DNA from: Collinsella sp. | GTDB lineage: Bacteria; Actinomycetota; Coriobacteriia; Coriobacteriales; Coriobacteriaceae | Direction: 5' to 3' | DNA: 64,000 nucleotides | Assembly: GCA_019419505.1 (NCBI GenBank) | Contig: DXZS01000018.1 | Location: 16,940 to 80,939 of the forward strand | Shown: one piece after another, positions 41,071 through 51,070 of the stretch | Layout: each line of letters begins with the position of its first letter | Numbering within the stretch: the stretch's first letter is position 1 | Program-made: the position numbers and the translations under genes | The notes under the pieces: model-generated | Seen by the model: the letters and a program-made list of their open reading frames with translations, nothing else | Databases searched by the model: none | What the model was told of the DNA's origin: nothing

Positions 41071-41352
41071 CTACACGAGTATACCTATAAGAAGCTGCAG
41101 AACCAGCCTCTGCACCAACTGCAACGCAATAATCGCAACGACCGGCGAAAAATCGATACCGCCCATCGGCGGGATGAAACGACGGAACAGGTTGAGCCAC
41201 GGACCGCACACGCTATCAAGCACCGCGGCAATATCCTGAAGCAAACCACCCTGCTTCATGGGAATCCACGTCATAAAGCAGTAGACGACAATGAGCGTGG
41301 AATAGAAGTTGAACAGCGTGTTGACCAGCTGGACGATAGTGTAGATGTTGAT
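41071..41352 (-). CDS. yggT: YggT family membrane protein, non-canonical start
   Basis: A 93-aa protein with two membrane helices, of the usual YggT length. The conserved middle is CGPWLNLFRRFIPPMGGIDFSPVVAII. No ATG, GTG or TTG exists upstream of Met27; AGGAG is placed 6 nt before an ATC codon at 41352 (ATC-AAC-ATC-TAC), where homologues would start with ATG-AAC. Initiation at ATC is therefore the best fit; the alternative is an ATG-to-ATC error in the sequence. Starting at Met27 would remove the first helix. YggT is linked with SepF and DivIVA in division and osmotic stability. Confidence 0.75.
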   Translation of the reverse strand: MNIYTIVQLVNTLFNFYSTLIVVYCFMTWIPMKQGGLLQDIAAVLDSVCGPWLNLFRRFIPPMGGIDFSPVVAIIALQLVQRLVLQLLIGILV

Positions 41353-41373
41353 GGGAATCTCCTCGTCTTGTCT

Positions 41374-42096
41374 TTACTTAAGGTAGCCGTCGGCACGAAG
41401 CTTCTTGAGATCGGAATCTTTGACCTCGCAACCGGCGGGCAGCACCATGAACACGCGGTCGCCCACCTCCTTGACCGTGGCACCCAGACCGCAGGCAAAG
41501 CCGTAAGAGAAGTCCAAGACGCGCTTGGCAACTTCGGTGCGTACGCCCACAAAAATCAGTGCGACAGGCTGCTTGGTGCGAACGCGGCGCACCACGGTCT
41601 CCACGTCGTCATAGCTCTCGGGGCGCAGGACATAGGCCGGCAGCTGCGGCGTGGCGTTGATGATATTGCTCGCATAGGCCGAGGCATCGCTCGGTGCAGG
41701 CGCGGGTGCAGCGGCGGCACGGGCGCGGGTATTCTCGGCGTAGCTCGACGGCGTGTCATAGGCACCAGGACGATAACCGCTCGCAACACTGTCCTGCGAG
41801 CGCGAAGGCGGGTTATACGTCGTGGCATGGCGGGAGTCATCGCCGACCAGCTGACCGGAGCGCGTATACACGGCAACCGACTCAGCTTCACCGCGGCGCG
41901 TCTGGCCAAGCAGGCCGTTGCTCGGCTCGTCTTGGGTGTAGAAGCCCTCGCCCGAAGCACCACTGTAGCCGTTGTTCTGATAGCCATCGTCGTAGCCGTC
42001 ATCGTAGCCGTAGTCGTCGTCCTGGCCATAACCCTGGTCGTAACCCTGCTGGCCGCCCAGGTGCATCTTATTTTTAATCTCGTCAAGGAAGCCCAT
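41374..42096 (-). CDS. sepF: cell division protein SepF
   Basis: A 240-aa protein. The N-terminal amphipathic membrane-binding helix (MGFLDEIKNKMHLGG) is followed by a long Tyr/Gly/Asp-rich linker and then the C-terminal SepF domain (about residues 155-238, YDDVETVVRRVRTKQPVALI, LDFSYGFACGL). It tethers FtsZ to the membrane and replaces FtsA, which is absent here. GAGAGGAC precedes ATG 42096. It is followed by yggT with a 21-bp gap. Confidence 0.92.
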   Translation of the reverse strand: MGFLDEIKNKMHLGGQQGYDQGYGQDDDYGYDDGYDDGYQNNGYSGASGEGFYTQDEPSNGLLGQTRRGEAESVAVYTRSGQLVGDDSRHATTYNPPSRSQDSVASGYRPGAYDTPSSYAENTRARAAAAPAPAPSDASAYASNIINATPQLPAYVLRPESYDDVETVVRRVRTKQPVALIFVGVRTEVAKRVLDFSYGFACGLGATVKEVGDRVFMVLPAGCEVKDSDLKKLRADGYLK

Positions 42097-42156
42097 GGTT
42101 GTGTCCTCTCGCGGTTTAGTGCAGGCGCCCCGATAATCAGTGCGCACTTCAGAGCC

Positions 42157-42894
42157 TTATTTTACTGCAAACTCCGGGCTAAATACTACCCTGCCCAGGC
42201 GAACGAGCGTAGAGCCCTCCTCAAGGGCAGACTCAAAGTCCTCGCTCATACCGCAGGAAAGCTCAGGCAGGTTCAAATCGGGATGCGCCGCCTCCAGCTC
42301 ATCCCTCAGCTCACGAAGCCCCGCAAAGGTGCGGCGTGCCACATCCTTATTCCCCCGGGGCGCCATAGTCATAAGCCCCTGTACGCAAATTCCCTCAAGT
42401 TCTGCAAGCTCACCCGCGGCGGCGCGAATCTCATAGGGTGAAAAGCCTCCCTTCGACTCCTCACCACTCACATTGACCTCAATGAGCACACGCTGGGGGC
42501 CGACGAGCTCGCCTGCCTCAATCTTGCGAACAGCACGGCTCGAGATCGCCTGCGCCAGATGCAGCGAACCCACCGAGTGAATCAGCTCGGCTGAGCCCAG
42601 CACCGCATTGATCTTATTGGTCTGCAGGTTGCCGATCATATCGAAGCGCACCTCGGGCAGCTCCGGATGCTCCGCCAGACCCGTGAGCTTGCGAACCAGC
42701 TCCTGCGGGCGGTTCTCGGCAAAATGGCGATACCCCGCCTGGATGGCGGCAACGGTCTCATCGACACCAACGGTCTTGGACACGGCAATGAGGCTCGCGG
42801 CGTCGTGGGGACGGCCCGCGCGATCGAGCGCCGCATAAAAACGTTCCAGAATCTGCTCGCGGCGAGCGCGCATCAAGTCCAAATAGTTATCCAT
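42157..42894 (-). CDS. yggS: YggS/PLPBP pyridoxal phosphate homeostasis protein
   Basis: A 245-aa single-domain fold type III PLP protein. The PLP lysine is in LIAVSKTVGVD (Lys41), and HFAENRPQELVRK, FDMIGNLQTNK and LSCGMSEDFESAL are family blocks. It controls free PLP and has no known catalytic reaction. GGAGG with 9-nt spacing supports ATG 42894. It sits directly before sepF as is usual in Gram-positive bacteria. Confidence 0.93.
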   Translation of the reverse strand: MDNYLDLMRARREQILERFYAALDRAGRPHDAASLIAVSKTVGVDETVAAIQAGYRHFAENRPQELVRKLTGLAEHPELPEVRFDMIGNLQTNKINAVLGSAELIHSVGSLHLAQAISSRAVRKIEAGELVGPQRVLIEVNVSGEESKGGFSPYEIRAAAGELAELEGICVQGLMTMAPRGNKDVARRTFAGLRELRDELEAAHPDLNLPELSCGMSEDFESALEEGSTLVRLGRVVFSPEFAVK

Positions 42895-42944
42895 TGCCAA
42901 TCGCCTCCGCTGACAGCCAAACAAGTAGTCCCATGCTAACGCAA

Positions 42945-42981
42945 GAGCGCGGCCCCGCATGTGCAAGGCCGCGCTCACTTA
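42945..42981 (-). terminator. terminator after phoU
   Basis: On the minus strand GAGCGCGGCC pairs with GGCCGCGCTC around a 13-nt loop; CTTGCGTT follows, a weak T tract. It separates the pst-phoU unit from yggS. Confidence 0.6.
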
Positions 42982-43013
42982 GGTATTTACAATCTTTCGA
43001 CGAACGGGGTTAC

Positions 43014-43871
43014 TTACTCCTCGTCGTCCTCGCCATCGTCCTCATCCTCAAGATGATCGAGCAGGTAGCGAAGACCCTCGCTGACCTCGTTAACGGGCAC
43101 CTTGGCAACGTAGCGTGCATCGACGGCGGGCCTCATGATAACACCCTCGCCCGAAGGCACGCGCATGCTCTCGAGCTCATCCTCATCAGTGCAGGCGATA
43201 TCACCGGCAGTCATACGCTGTCCGGTCAACAGGAAGGTCAGACGGCAGGCGGCATCGATGGAAATCGAGGCGATGCGATCGAGATAGCGCGATACCATGA
43301 TGGCGCGGCGCAGGTCGTCATAGTTGCTGTCGTCGTCCATAAAATCGCCCGTGTCCATGCGGTTAAAGGTGCGGAAGAACTTCTCGTAGGCGGCGTGCAC
43401 TGGCTCGTCCTCGACGGCCAAGTTGCAGATGATGGACATGTCGTTGGTGACGAGCGCGGAAAGCGAAGAGCCCAGCACCTGGTAGACGGCCTCAGCCTCG
43501 GCCTCGACCGTGCCGACAAGCTCCTTGGGCAGCGAGATGTCGGCCTTGATCATATGACGCGTGGCGCGGCAAATCTGGCGAACCTTATCGGTCATGCGCT
43601 GCAGGTTAAAGTCGACGTAGATGATCGTCTGCAGCAAGCGGAAGTCGGAGGCGACCGGTGACTGCGTGGCAATCAGGTTGTAGCAGACGGCCTCCAGGTT
43701 GGCGCAGCGTGCGTCAATCGAAAGCGTGCGCTTCTTGGTCTTGGTGGCGAGCTTGCGGTCGTCGGTAACATAGGCCCTCACGGCATCGTGGAGGGCCAGA
43801 TCGACGGCCTCGTAGATGCTCAGCATCTCGTGGCGGGCCTCGATGAGCTGACGGGAAAACAGTTTGCGCAT
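43014..43871 (-). CDS. phoU: phosphate uptake regulator PhoU
   Basis: A 285-aa protein with a tandem three-helix PhoU fold in residues 1-215 and an acidic, less conserved tail ending EDEDDGEDDEE. Conserved helices include NLEAVCYNLIATQSPVASDFRLL and YLDRIASISIDAACRL. PhoU links Pst activity to the PhoR/PhoB-type two-component system; no kinase-regulator pair is in the window. It is 92 bp downstream of pstB. Confidence 0.92.
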   Translation of the reverse strand: MRKLFSRQLIEARHEMLSIYEAVDLALHDAVRAYVTDDRKLATKTKKRTLSIDARCANLEAVCYNLIATQSPVASDFRLLQTIIYVDFNLQRMTDKVRQICRATRHMIKADISLPKELVGTVEAEAEAVYQVLGSSLSALVTNDMSIICNLAVEDEPVHAAYEKFFRTFNRMDTGDFMDDDSNYDDLRRAIMVSRYLDRIASISIDAACRLTFLLTGQRMTAGDIACTDEDELESMRVPSGEGVIMRPAVDARYVAKVPVNEVSEGLRYLLDHLEDEDDGEDDEE

Positions 43872-43963
43872 GGTTCACTCCAATCAGTTGGGTGCGGTCA
43901 TGCCGCCCGCACAGTGAATACGCACCGGACCAGGTCCGATCGGCTTGGGACTAGTCGCACCGA

Positions 43964-44767
<804 letters not shown>

Positions 44768-44779
44768 GGGACTCCTTAA

Positions 44780-45685
44780 CTAGCGACGCTTACGCGACAG
44801 GAAGCGCGCAAACAGGTTGAAGGCCAAAATGATCACCATCAGCAAGAGCGCAGTGCCGTAGGCTGCGTTCATGTTGATGCCGTCGTTGGCAAGCAGGTAC
44901 AGGTGAACGGTCATGGGACGACCGGAATCGAGCGGCGAAATAGGTAGATTGATGGCCTGGCCCATGGTGTAGAGCACCACGGCGGTCTCGCCGATGGCAC
45001 GGCCGATGGCAAGGACGATGCCCGTGGCAATGCGGCCAAAGGCCGAAGGAAGCACGATCTTGGAGACGACCTGCCACTTGGTAGCGCCCAGGCCGTACGC
45101 GCCCCAACGGATATAGCGCGGAACGGCGCGAATGGCTTCTTCGGTGGTGCGCATGACGATGGGAAGCATCAAGAGCGCGAGCGCCAGAGCGGCCGAGACC
45201 ATCGAAAGGCCCAGGCCCATAGCCTCGACAAACAAGGCGTAGCCAAACAGGCCCATAACGATGGAGGGCACCGAGGCCAAAGCGTCAGCAGCGTAGCGAA
45301 TGAGCTCGACGACCTTGCCCTGCTTGGCGTACTCGGCCAGATAGACGGCTGCCAGCACAGCGATCGGCGTGCAGATAAGCATGGCGAGCGCCGTCACGTA
45401 GACGGTCGAGACGATCGTGGGCCAAATTCCGCCCTCGGCGTTGACGCCCTGGGGCCAACCGAAGATAAAGTCGAGCGAGATGTGTGGCAGGCCGTTGATG
45501 ACCACGTAGGCGATGATAGCGACCAGCACCAGCGTGGTGATGTAGGCAGCGGCACGAAACACGCCAAGCATGATCTTGTTGGACAGGTCCTTGTTGATGC
45601 GGCCCTTCTTGCCGTGGGAAAGGGCACGCTTGATGCGCTCGCGCGACGAGGTCGTATCGACCGTCGTGTCAACGGAATCGGACAT
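44780..45685 (-). CDS. pstA: phosphate ABC transporter permease PstA
   Basis: A 301-aa permease with about six membrane helices after a 40-residue basic cytoplasmic N-terminus. The EAA-type coupling loop is GAYGLGATKWQVVSKIVLPSA. RAIGETAVVLYTMG is the PstA/PstC family motif. It pairs with PstC and is 3 bp downstream of pstC. Confidence 0.95.
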   Translation of the reverse strand: MSDSVDTTVDTTSSRERIKRALSHGKKGRINKDLSNKIMLGVFRAAAYITTLVLVAIIAYVVINGLPHISLDFIFGWPQGVNAEGGIWPTIVSTVYVTALAMLICTPIAVLAAVYLAEYAKQGKVVELIRYAADALASVPSIVMGLFGYALFVEAMGLGLSMVSAALALALLMLPIVMRTTEEAIRAVPRYIRWGAYGLGATKWQVVSKIVLPSAFGRIATGIVLAIGRAIGETAVVLYTMGQAINLPISPLDSGRPMTVHLYLLANDGINMNAAYGTALLLMVIILAFNLFARFLSRKRR

Positions 45686-45688
45686 AGC

Positions 45689-46615
45689 CTACCCCCTCTT
45701 CTTCTTGGAAATCAGACGGACGATACCCACCAGCGTGGCGGAGATGATAAACAGGACCACACCCATGCCGAACAGCGCCGAGCGGTGCAGACCCGAGGAA
45801 TAGCTCATGTCGAGCGCAATCTGGCTCGTGAGCGTCGAGATGGGGCTCGCAATGCTGTCGGGAATAACCGGGGCGTTACCTACGACCATGAGCACGGCCA
45901 TGGTCTCGCCGATGGCACGGCCCATACCCAGCACGATGGCATCAACGATACCCAGCTTCGCGGCAGGTAGCACGACCTTATAGATGGTCTGCCACTTTGT
46001 GGCGCCCATGGCATACGATGCCTCGCGAATGCCCATGGGAATGGAATTGAGAGCATCGATGGTGAGCGTGGTGATGGTAGGGACGATCATGATGGCGAGC
46101 ACAAACCACGCCGTCAGCGCACCAAAACCAAGGCCGCCGGTCAATTGTGCGATAAACGGGCGGATGATGATCATGCCAAAGAAGCCGTAGATGATGGAGG
46201 GTATGCCCGCCAGCAGGTCAACGGCGGGGCTGATGAGCTTGCGCACGCGCTTGCTGGCAATCTCGACCAGGTAAACGGCCGTACCCACGCCCAGCGGCAC
46301 GCCCATGGCGAGCGCACCGACGGTCACCAGACCCGAGCCGGCAAGCAGCGACAAGATGCCGTAGTGGCCCTCGGAAGGCGCCCACGTAAAGCTAAAGAAG
46401 TCAGCCAGACCGATGTCAGTAAAGACGGGCAGCGCCGAGTACGTGGTAAAGACAAAAATCAGGATGACGGTAACGACCGCCAAGAACGCGCAGGCAAAGA
46501 AGATCCACTGCAGCGCCTTCTCCTTGATATAGGTACTGCGCGATACGAGCGCCAGCTCGCGCTTCTTGGGCGTCTGAACATTCTGCTCAGTCTGGGAGTT
46601 TTCCTGTGCTTCCAT
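45689..46615 (-). CDS. pstC: phosphate ABC transporter permease PstC
   Basis: A 308-aa permease with about six helices. It carries SYAMGATKWQTIYKVVLPAA (coupling loop) and RAIGETMAVLMVVGN. I take ATG 46615 with GGGGA 9 nt upstream; GTG 46624 is too close to the same site. The start follows the pstS stop directly, which suggests translational coupling. Confidence 0.95.
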   Translation of the reverse strand: MEAQENSQTEQNVQTPKKRELALVSRSTYIKEKALQWIFFACAFLAVVTVILIFVFTTYSALPVFTDIGLADFFSFTWAPSEGHYGILSLLAGSGLVTVGALAMGVPLGVGTAVYLVEIASKRVRKLISPAVDLLAGIPSIIYGFFGMIIIRPFIAQLTGGLGFGALTAWFVLAIMIVPTITTLTIDALNSIPMGIREASYAMGATKWQTIYKVVLPAAKLGIVDAIVLGMGRAIGETMAVLMVVGNAPVIPDSIASPISTLTSQIALDMSYSSGLHRSALFGMGVVLFIISATLVGIVRLISKKKRG

Positions 46616-46616
46616 G

Positions 46617-47453
46617 CTACTCACTCCCCTTCTCGTCGTTGGTGACGGGAATAAAGCCCGCCTCGCGAATCTGCTTGTCCATCTTTTCGGACGTCACATA
46701 GTCGATGTAATCCTGCGCCTGCTGCGAAGGCACACCCTTCACAAAGAAGTAAAGGTCGCGCGAGATGGGATAGCCGCCACTCGCGACCGTCTTCTCGGAC
46801 GCCTCAACATGATTGACCGAGACGGCCTTGACCGAGGTCTTGGCGTTGAGGCTATCGACGAAGCCCAGCGAAATGTAGCCGATGGCCCCACGCGAACGAG
46901 ATACCACGTCGCGCACCTGGCCCGTACCCGAAAGAACAGCCGAGCGGCGATCGAACGGCGTGCCATCCATCACGATGGTACGGAAGGCCTCGCGCGTACC
47001 GGACGCCTCGTCTCGGTTGATGACCTGAATCCTCAGGTCCTCGCCACCGACCTCTTTCCAATTGGTAATCTTGCCGGCGTAGATATCGCGGAGCTGCTCG
47101 GTCGAGAGGTTATCGACGGGGTTGTCGTCGTTCACGATGACCGCGATACCGTCGTGGGCAATGACGATGGGAGTCAGGCCCAGATCCTGTTCGTCGGCAT
47201 TGAGTCCACGGGAGGAGCTGGCGATATCGGCCGTGCCGGCGCTGACGGCCTCGATCCCAGCGGAAGAACCCAAACCGGAAACGAGCACGTCGATGCCGGT
47301 CTCCTCCTTAAAGCCCTCGGCCGCAATCTCGGCGATAGGAAGGCAGGTCGTGGAGCCGGCCACGGTAATGGAAGAGGTCGAAGATCCCGAAGAACAGGCG
47401 CACAGCGTAAGCGTAAGCACAGCGGCGCTCAGAACCGATACGATCTTTCTCAT
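46617..47453 (-). CDS. pstS: phosphate-binding lipoprotein PstS
   Basis: A 278-aa lipoprotein. The signal peptide MRKIVSVLSAAVLTLTLCAC ends at the lipid-modified Cys20, then a Ser-rich linker. Phosphate-binding features are AGSTTCLPI, GSSAGIEAV, SSRGL and NRDEASGTREAF. It captures phosphate at the cell surface for PstCAB. Its ATG overlaps the pgeF stop as ATGA, so it should be translated with pgeF. Confidence 0.95.
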   Translation of the reverse strand: MRKIVSVLSAAVLTLTLCACSSGSSTSSITVAGSTTCLPIAEIAAEGFKEETGIDVLVSGLGSSAGIEAVSAGTADIASSSRGLNADEQDLGLTPIVIAHDGIAVIVNDDNPVDNLSTEQLRDIYAGKITNWKEVGGEDLRIQVINRDEASGTREAFRTIVMDGTPFDRRSAVLSGTGQVRDVVSRSRGAIGYISLGFVDSLNAKTSVKAVSVNHVEASEKTVASGGYPISRDLYFFVKGVPSQQAQDYIDYVTSEKMDKQIREAGFIPVTNDEKGSE

Positions 47454-48250
47454 AGCATCACGCCGATCGCAGCATGGCGCCCACAGGTGCCGTCCTCGTT
47501 ACGGTAGGAATAAAAGCGGTCGTTCTGACGCACGGTCGAAAGCTGGGTATCCACGATATTATCCGCGTCGACACCGACATCTACCAGCGCCTCGCGAATG
47601 GCAGCGGAAAGATCAAGCATGCGAGAGGTATTCGCATCGATGCAAGAGAACTCGGCGGCAAAGCGATCCATGAGTTCCTGGGATACCTCATATTCGTCAC
47701 CCAAGATATGGGGGCCAATATAGGCGGAAACGTCGCTCGCATCGCAGCCGGCAGCATCGCAAAGCGCCTGGCACGCCTTGGCAGAAATACGTGCAATCGT
47801 GCCCTTCCAACCGGAGTGCACCACGGCAAATCCGCCAGGGGCCACCAGCACCACGGGAACGCAGTCGGCAAAGCAGAGCAGCACTGGCACGTTACGCGCC
47901 GTACAGACGATGGCATCGCAGCCCTCAGCAATCTGCTCGCGGACGTCCTCAAGGTCATCGGCGCCGTTCGAGGCCACCGCAACGATATGGTCACCATGGA
48001 CCTGATTGGGAATGAGCAGGTTGTGCTCGCACTCGGCGGCACCCATAGCCTCGAGCGCGCGACGACGATTTTCTTGAACAGCAAAGGGGTCATCGCCAAC
48101 ATGCGAGCCCAAGTTGAGTGAGGAGTACGCATCTTCGGAAACGCCACCGGCGCGCTCGGTGAAGGCAAAGCGAACATCGGATGTCGCGCCCTCCACCAAC
48201 GTAACTCCATCATGGTCGACACGCGAAACTTTGTCCGCACGTGCTGCCAT
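47450..48250 (-). CDS. pgeF: PgeF/YfiH laccase-domain protein
   Basis: A 266-aa protein of the multicopper-polyphenol-oxidase/YfiH family. Zinc-site residues are in LIPNQVHGD, CFADCVPVVLV and VVHSGWKGT. Family members correct misincorporated L-Ser in peptidoglycan precursors (PgeF) or act as purine nucleoside phosphorylases. AGGAGG with 7-nt spacing supports ATG 48250. It usually follows ftsZ, as here, but has its own promoter region and overlaps pstS by 4 bp. A Pho-box-like repeat lies 105-122 bp upstream. Confidence 0.92.
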   Translation of the reverse strand: MAARADKVSRVDHDGVTLVEGATSDVRFAFTERAGGVSEDAYSSLNLGSHVGDDPFAVQENRRRALEAMGAAECEHNLLIPNQVHGDHIVAVASNGADDLEDVREQIAEGCDAIVCTARNVPVLLCFADCVPVVLVAPGGFAVVHSGWKGTIARISAKACQALCDAAGCDASDVSAYIGPHILGDEYEVSQELMDRFAAEFSCIDANTSRMLDLSAAIREALVDVGVDADNIVDTQLSTVRQNDRFYSYRNEDGTCGRHAAIGVML

Positions 48251-48354
48251 ACTAAAGCCTCCTAATAACACAAGTACCGCGGCATCGCCGCGCAGTCCGC
48301 GTTTATACGGCTGTCATACTTCTCTAAAAGGATACCTGCTGCGCTGGAGGCAAT

Positions 48355-48372
48355 CGTAAAGGGAACGTAAAG
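48355..48372 (-). promoter_or_regulatory. Pho-box-like direct repeat upstream of pgeF-pst
   Basis: On the minus strand CTTTACG-TTCC-CTTTACG is a direct repeat with an 11-bp period, the layout of PhoB/PhoP sites (TTnAC-type hexamers, N5, repeat). TATCCT at about 48328-48333 may be the -10. It lies between the ftsZ terminator and pgeF. Confidence 0.55.
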
Positions 48373-48402
48373 AGATTGGAGGTTCTAGTTTACAAAGTCG
48401 AA

Positions 48403-48436
48403 ATAAAAAGGGCGCGTCCATACGGACACGCCCCTG
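48403..48436 (-). terminator. ftsZ terminator
   Basis: On the minus strand GGGGCGTGTCC pairs with GGACGCGCCC around GTAT, followed by TTTTTATTT. It starts about 24 nt after the ftsZ stop and shows that pgeF-pst is not merely read through from ftsZ. Confidence 0.88.
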
Positions 48437-48459
48437 CGCACAACAATGCAAAGAACGAC

Positions 48460-49614
48460 TTAGAAGCTACCGCGCTTCAGGAAGTCGGGAAGCTCGAACT
48501 GATCGTTGCCGAAGTTAGGAAGCTCGGTGCCACCGACGTTGCGGGTCGGAGCGGCCTGAGCCGGGCTCGTGGCAGGAGCGGTGCGCTGCGGCTCAGCGGA
48601 GGCAGCGGCCTTGCTCTGAGACTGCTGAGCAGCAAAGAGCTCGTCCTGACGGTTGACGTTGGAGTCGGAGAAGCCCGTAGCGATGACGGTGATACGCACC
48701 TGATCGCCCAGGGACTCGTCGACAACGGTACCGAAGATGATGTTGGCCTCGGGGTCGACGGCGTTGGCGACAACGTCGGCGGCGTCGCTGATCTCCTGGA
48801 TGCCCAGGTCCTTGGAACCGGCGATGGAGAGCAGCACGCGCGTGGCACCATCGATGGAGCTCTCGAGCAGCGGGCTGGAGATGGCCTGCTGGGCAGCGTC
48901 GACGGCACGGGTGTCCCCAGAAGAGGTACCGATACCCATCATGGCGGTACCGGCCTGCTTCATGATGGTCTTAACATCGGCGAAGTCCAGGTTGATGATA
49001 CCGGGGACGGTGATGAGGTCGGTGATGCCCTGGGTGCCCTGGGAAAGGACGCCATCGGCAATCGCGAAGGCCTCGAGCATGGTGGTCTTCTTCTCGGCGA
49101 TGTCGAGCAGCTTATCGTTAGGGATGACGATCATGGTGTCGACGCAATCGGAGAGGGTCTTAATGCCCTCCTCGGCGCTCTTCTTGCGCTTGCGGCCCTC
49201 GAAGGTGAAGGGCTTGGTCACGACGGCGACGGTCAGCGCACCGACCTCGTTCATCGCGATATCGGCAACGATGGGAGCAGCGCCGGTACCGGTGCCACCG
49301 CCCTCGCCGCAGGTGATGAACACCATGTCGGCACCAGCGAGCGCCTCGGCAATGTCGTCGCGGGACTCATCGGCAGCCTTGCGGCCAACCTCGGGGTTGG
49401 CGCCGGCGCCCAGGCCGCGGGTAAGGTCGGTGCCGATGTGCACCTTGATATCGGCATCAGAGATCGCGAGTGCCTGAGCATCGGTGTTGATGGCAACAAA
49501 CTCGACGCCGCGGATGCCCTCTTCGATCATTCGATTGACCGCGTTGGTACCGCCGCCGCCGACGCCGACCACCTTAATGACGGCAAGGTAGTTGTTGATC
49601 TCTGTCTCGTGCAT
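48460..49614 (-). CDS. ftsZ: cell division protein FtsZ
   Basis: A 384-aa tubulin homologue. The nucleotide loop GGGGTNAVNRM is near residue 20, the tubulin signature GEGGGTGTGAAP at 103-114, and the T7 catalytic loop is NLDFADVKTIM. A Gln/Ala/Pro-rich linker leads to the C-terminal peptide ELPDFLKRGSF, which binds SepF. ATG 49614 follows GGAGGACC. A 199-bp gap to ftsQ, with AT-rich sequence including CATAAT/TAATAC, may hold a dedicated ftsZ promoter. Confidence 0.97.
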   Translation of the reverse strand: MHETEINNYLAVIKVVGVGGGGTNAVNRMIEEGIRGVEFVAINTDAQALAISDADIKVHIGTDLTRGLGAGANPEVGRKAADESRDDIAEALAGADMVFITCGEGGGTGTGAAPIVADIAMNEVGALTVAVVTKPFTFEGRKRKKSAEEGIKTLSDCVDTMIVIPNDKLLDIAEKKTTMLEAFAIADGVLSQGTQGITDLITVPGIINLDFADVKTIMKQAGTAMMGIGTSSGDTRAVDAAQQAISSPLLESSIDGATRVLLSIAGSKDLGIQEISDAADVVANAVDPEANIIFGTVVDESLGDQVRITVIATGFSDSNVNRQDELFAAQQSQSKAAASAEPQRTAPATSPAQAAPTRNVGGTELPNFGNDQFELPDFLKRGSF

Positions 49615-49813
49615 GTCGGTCCTCCGAACAAAGGTTATAGCCATAGCATGGGTCGACCCCTGCGCACATTAACCTTCAGGTTGAAAGTAAATGCAAAGGT
49701 AAACCGTATTATGTTTGCACATTATGAACGTATCAGTCAAATAATTGACCGTGAAAACCAAACAAACCAGATAAACGGCGTGGTATGGCCCCTCAACAAA
49801 GCATCAACCAGCG

Positions 49814-51070
49814 CTACGAGGTCGGAGCGTTCCTAAATGTATAGTTACCCGGAGAGCGCACATTGATATACGTTACGCCCTCTACCTGCGAAAGCAGCTT
49901 GGTGACTACGCGCTCCTTCTTGACGATATCGTTCGAATCGCCCAGCGACACCTCAATGCCGTTATTGAGGTTTGCCGAGATGGCTTCGACCGAAGGCGTG
50001 GAAATATCCTTGACTTGTCCCAAGAACTCGCTCGAAAAACCACGCACATAATCCAAGCCAGCCTTAACGGCCTTGGAGCTCACTGCCTGGCCGGAAACCG
50101 GAGCGACATCCGCCGAGACATCAGTCAACAACACCGCGCCATAGTGCTTAGCGAGCGCCAGCGCGGCATCAATGCCGGTCAGGGTATTTGAGCCCTGCCC
50201 CGTCGTGATGACGTTGCCCTGGTCATCCACTTCGACCGACGTCGACAGCGGGGCGATCCAGGTGTCATCATCCCCGATGGCCCAGGCAAGGTCATCGGAG
50301 CTGATATAGGCAATTGCAATGACCTTGCGCTCCATCGGCGTAATGATGAGCGTATGTGGGAACTGGCGCTGGACATCCACGCCCGAGACCCACGGGTTCT
50401 GCTTGAGGTCCTCGGTAATCTGGTCGGGATCGACGTTAAAAAGCGACGTTCCCTCGGGCAAATCGATCAGCTGGATAGCATCGTGCTTCGTCACATGCTC
50501 GCTGCCTTGAATCTGAATATCAGTGGCGGTAAACAATCCAGAGTTGATCACCACGACAGCAACGACGACGAGCACGGCCAAGACGGCCAGAACGCCGCCC
50601 ACGATTTTGCCTTTGCCTGTAACGAGAGAAGCGGCGTCTGACGTTTTATTTGCCATCGCCCCAAGTGAAGACAACGGGTTGACGCCTTTTTTACCCGAAG
50701 GCTTCTTGGCGGTAGCCGGCACCGATGTCAGCGAGCGCGGTTTCGATGCGCCAAGCGTGCGACCCGGACGCGCCGCCTTAGTTCCCGTCGAGGGCTTAGG
50801 AGTTGCCATGGGACGGGCAGGCTTGGCGCCCATAACAGGCTTTGACGTCAGCGAGGGACGCGAGGACTTTTTTGCGGCCGGACGATTGCCGAGCTGCGAG
50901 CCGACAACCGGACGACTGGTCTGTCGAGCATGCCCGACAAGCTTAGAGTGCGCGACGGTATTGCGTTGAGGTTTGGCAGGCGCGCCGGAACGCCCTCCGG
51001 CGCGGCGGAAGGTGGGTTTCGATGCTCTAGAAGCCGAGGAATTTAACTTCCGGTCTGAGCTCGATGCCAT
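49814..51070 (-). CDS. ftsQ: cell division protein FtsQ
   Basis: A 418-aa bitopic protein. The cytoplasmic N-terminus is unusually long (about 155 residues) and rich in Ala, Pro, Ser, Lys and Arg, followed by one membrane helix (about 156-178), a POTRA domain (FTATDIQIQGSEHVTKHDAIQL, about 183-255) and the FtsQ beta domain. It connects early and late divisome proteins in the membrane. Its start overlaps the murB end by 44 bp. Confidence 0.9.
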   Translation of the reverse strand: MASSSDRKLNSSASRASKPTFRRAGGRSGAPAKPQRNTVAHSKLVGHARQTSRPVVGSQLGNRPAAKKSSRPSLTSKPVMGAKPARPMATPKPSTGTKAARPGRTLGASKPRSLTSVPATAKKPSGKKGVNPLSSLGAMANKTSDAASLVTGKGKIVGGVLAVLAVLVVVAVVVINSGLFTATDIQIQGSEHVTKHDAIQLIDLPEGTSLFNVDPDQITEDLKQNPWVSGVDVQRQFPHTLIITPMERKVIAIAYISSDDLAWAIGDDDTWIAPLSTSVEVDDQGNVITTGQGSNTLTGIDAALALAKHYGAVLLTDVSADVAPVSGQAVSSKAVKAGLDYVRGFSSEFLGQVKDISTPSVEAISANLNNGIEVSLGDSNDIVKKERVVTKLLSQVEGVTYINVRSPGNYTFRNAPTS

